DNA from: Pieris napi
Taxonomy: Eukaryota; Arthropoda; Insecta; Lepidoptera; Pieridae
Assembly (NCBI RefSeq): GCF_905475465.1
Contig: NC_062234.1
Span: forward strand, 12,113,001 to 12,177,000
Length of the DNA stretch: 64,000 nt
Reading direction: 5' to 3'
Shown: piece after piece, positions 63,756 through 64,000 of the stretch
Numbering within the stretch: the stretch's first letter is position 1
Layout: each line of letters begins with the position of its first letter
Notes under the pieces: generated by a model
What the model was told of the DNA's origin: nothing
Seen by the model: the letters and a program-made list of their open reading frames with translations, nothing else
The model's database searches: none
Made by a program: the position numbers and the translations under genes

Positions 63756-64000
63756 CTAGAAAAATATTTAACAAAATTGATTTACACATACTGTCAGTAT
63801 GCACATACAGGCACTAGAAAAAAGGGACCACAAATCATGTGTGTCAACCTGATGATGATTTAGATACAGTAAACCAGGTATGGTGTACCGAGACGATAGA
63901 TTACGATTGTGAGGAGGAAGCTAAGGAACACAAGGGTGGTAAGCCATTGCTGATGAAGATCTTAATTTTTTTTGTGACGATATTCGATGTAATGTATATA

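Overview
The window looks like nuclear DNA of an insect, most likely a moth or butterfly (Lepidoptera). This is inferred from AT-rich introns with GT-AG borders, animal gene families, and a dense load of short inverted-repeat elements and a tRNA-derived SINE family that I recognise as lepidopteran in type. No bacterial features, rRNA, tRNA genes or CRISPR arrays were seen.

Layout from left to right. (1) 26-2085, minus: the 5' part of signal peptide peptidase (HM13/SPP). (2) 2637-11056, plus, divergent from SPP with a 551 bp gap: a nine-exon TECPR2-like gene with an N-terminal WD40 propeller and a C-terminal EWEVI LIR motif, but no tectonin repeats. (3) 11057-17099: about 6 kb with no convincing coding exon and one GC-rich block near 13 kb. 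(4) 17100-23447, minus: a Dok/IRS-type adaptor with PH and PTB domains and several tyrosine motifs, with a LINE fragment in one intron. (5) 25733-31405, 32402-39371 and 41483-55394, all minus: three tandem GH20 beta-hexosaminidase genes, each with ten exons, shared intron positions and phases, and an intact catalytic Asp-Glu pair. Their introns carry many mobile elements. Intron 1 of the second gene holds a 2.3 kb palindromic element with another palindromic element inside it. Intron 1 of the third gene holds a complete 5 kb LTR retrotransposon. (6) 56689-57378, plus: EMC7, a single-exon subunit of the ER membrane protein complex, divergent from the third hexosaminidase. (7) 59211-63755, minus: the 3' part (eight exons) of a CD109/TEP-like thioester protein of the alpha-2-macroglobulin family.

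Functional themes. SPP and EMC7 act in the ER membrane. TECPR2 is an autophagy and trafficking protein. The hexosaminidases are secretory or lysosomal glycosidases and form a paralogous cluster. The Dok-like and CD109-like proteins belong to signalling and the cell surface or immunity. Apart from the hexosaminidase array, nothing suggests that the neighbours are functionally linked.

Exon borders were read by eye from splice consensus, reading phase and remembered family similarity. The most notable observations are the TECPR2 without tectonin repeats, the hexosaminidase triplication, the nested palindromes with 14 symmetrically placed GTACGGC motifs, and the near-identical LTRs around a decayed pol region with a stepwise-growing tandem repeat.
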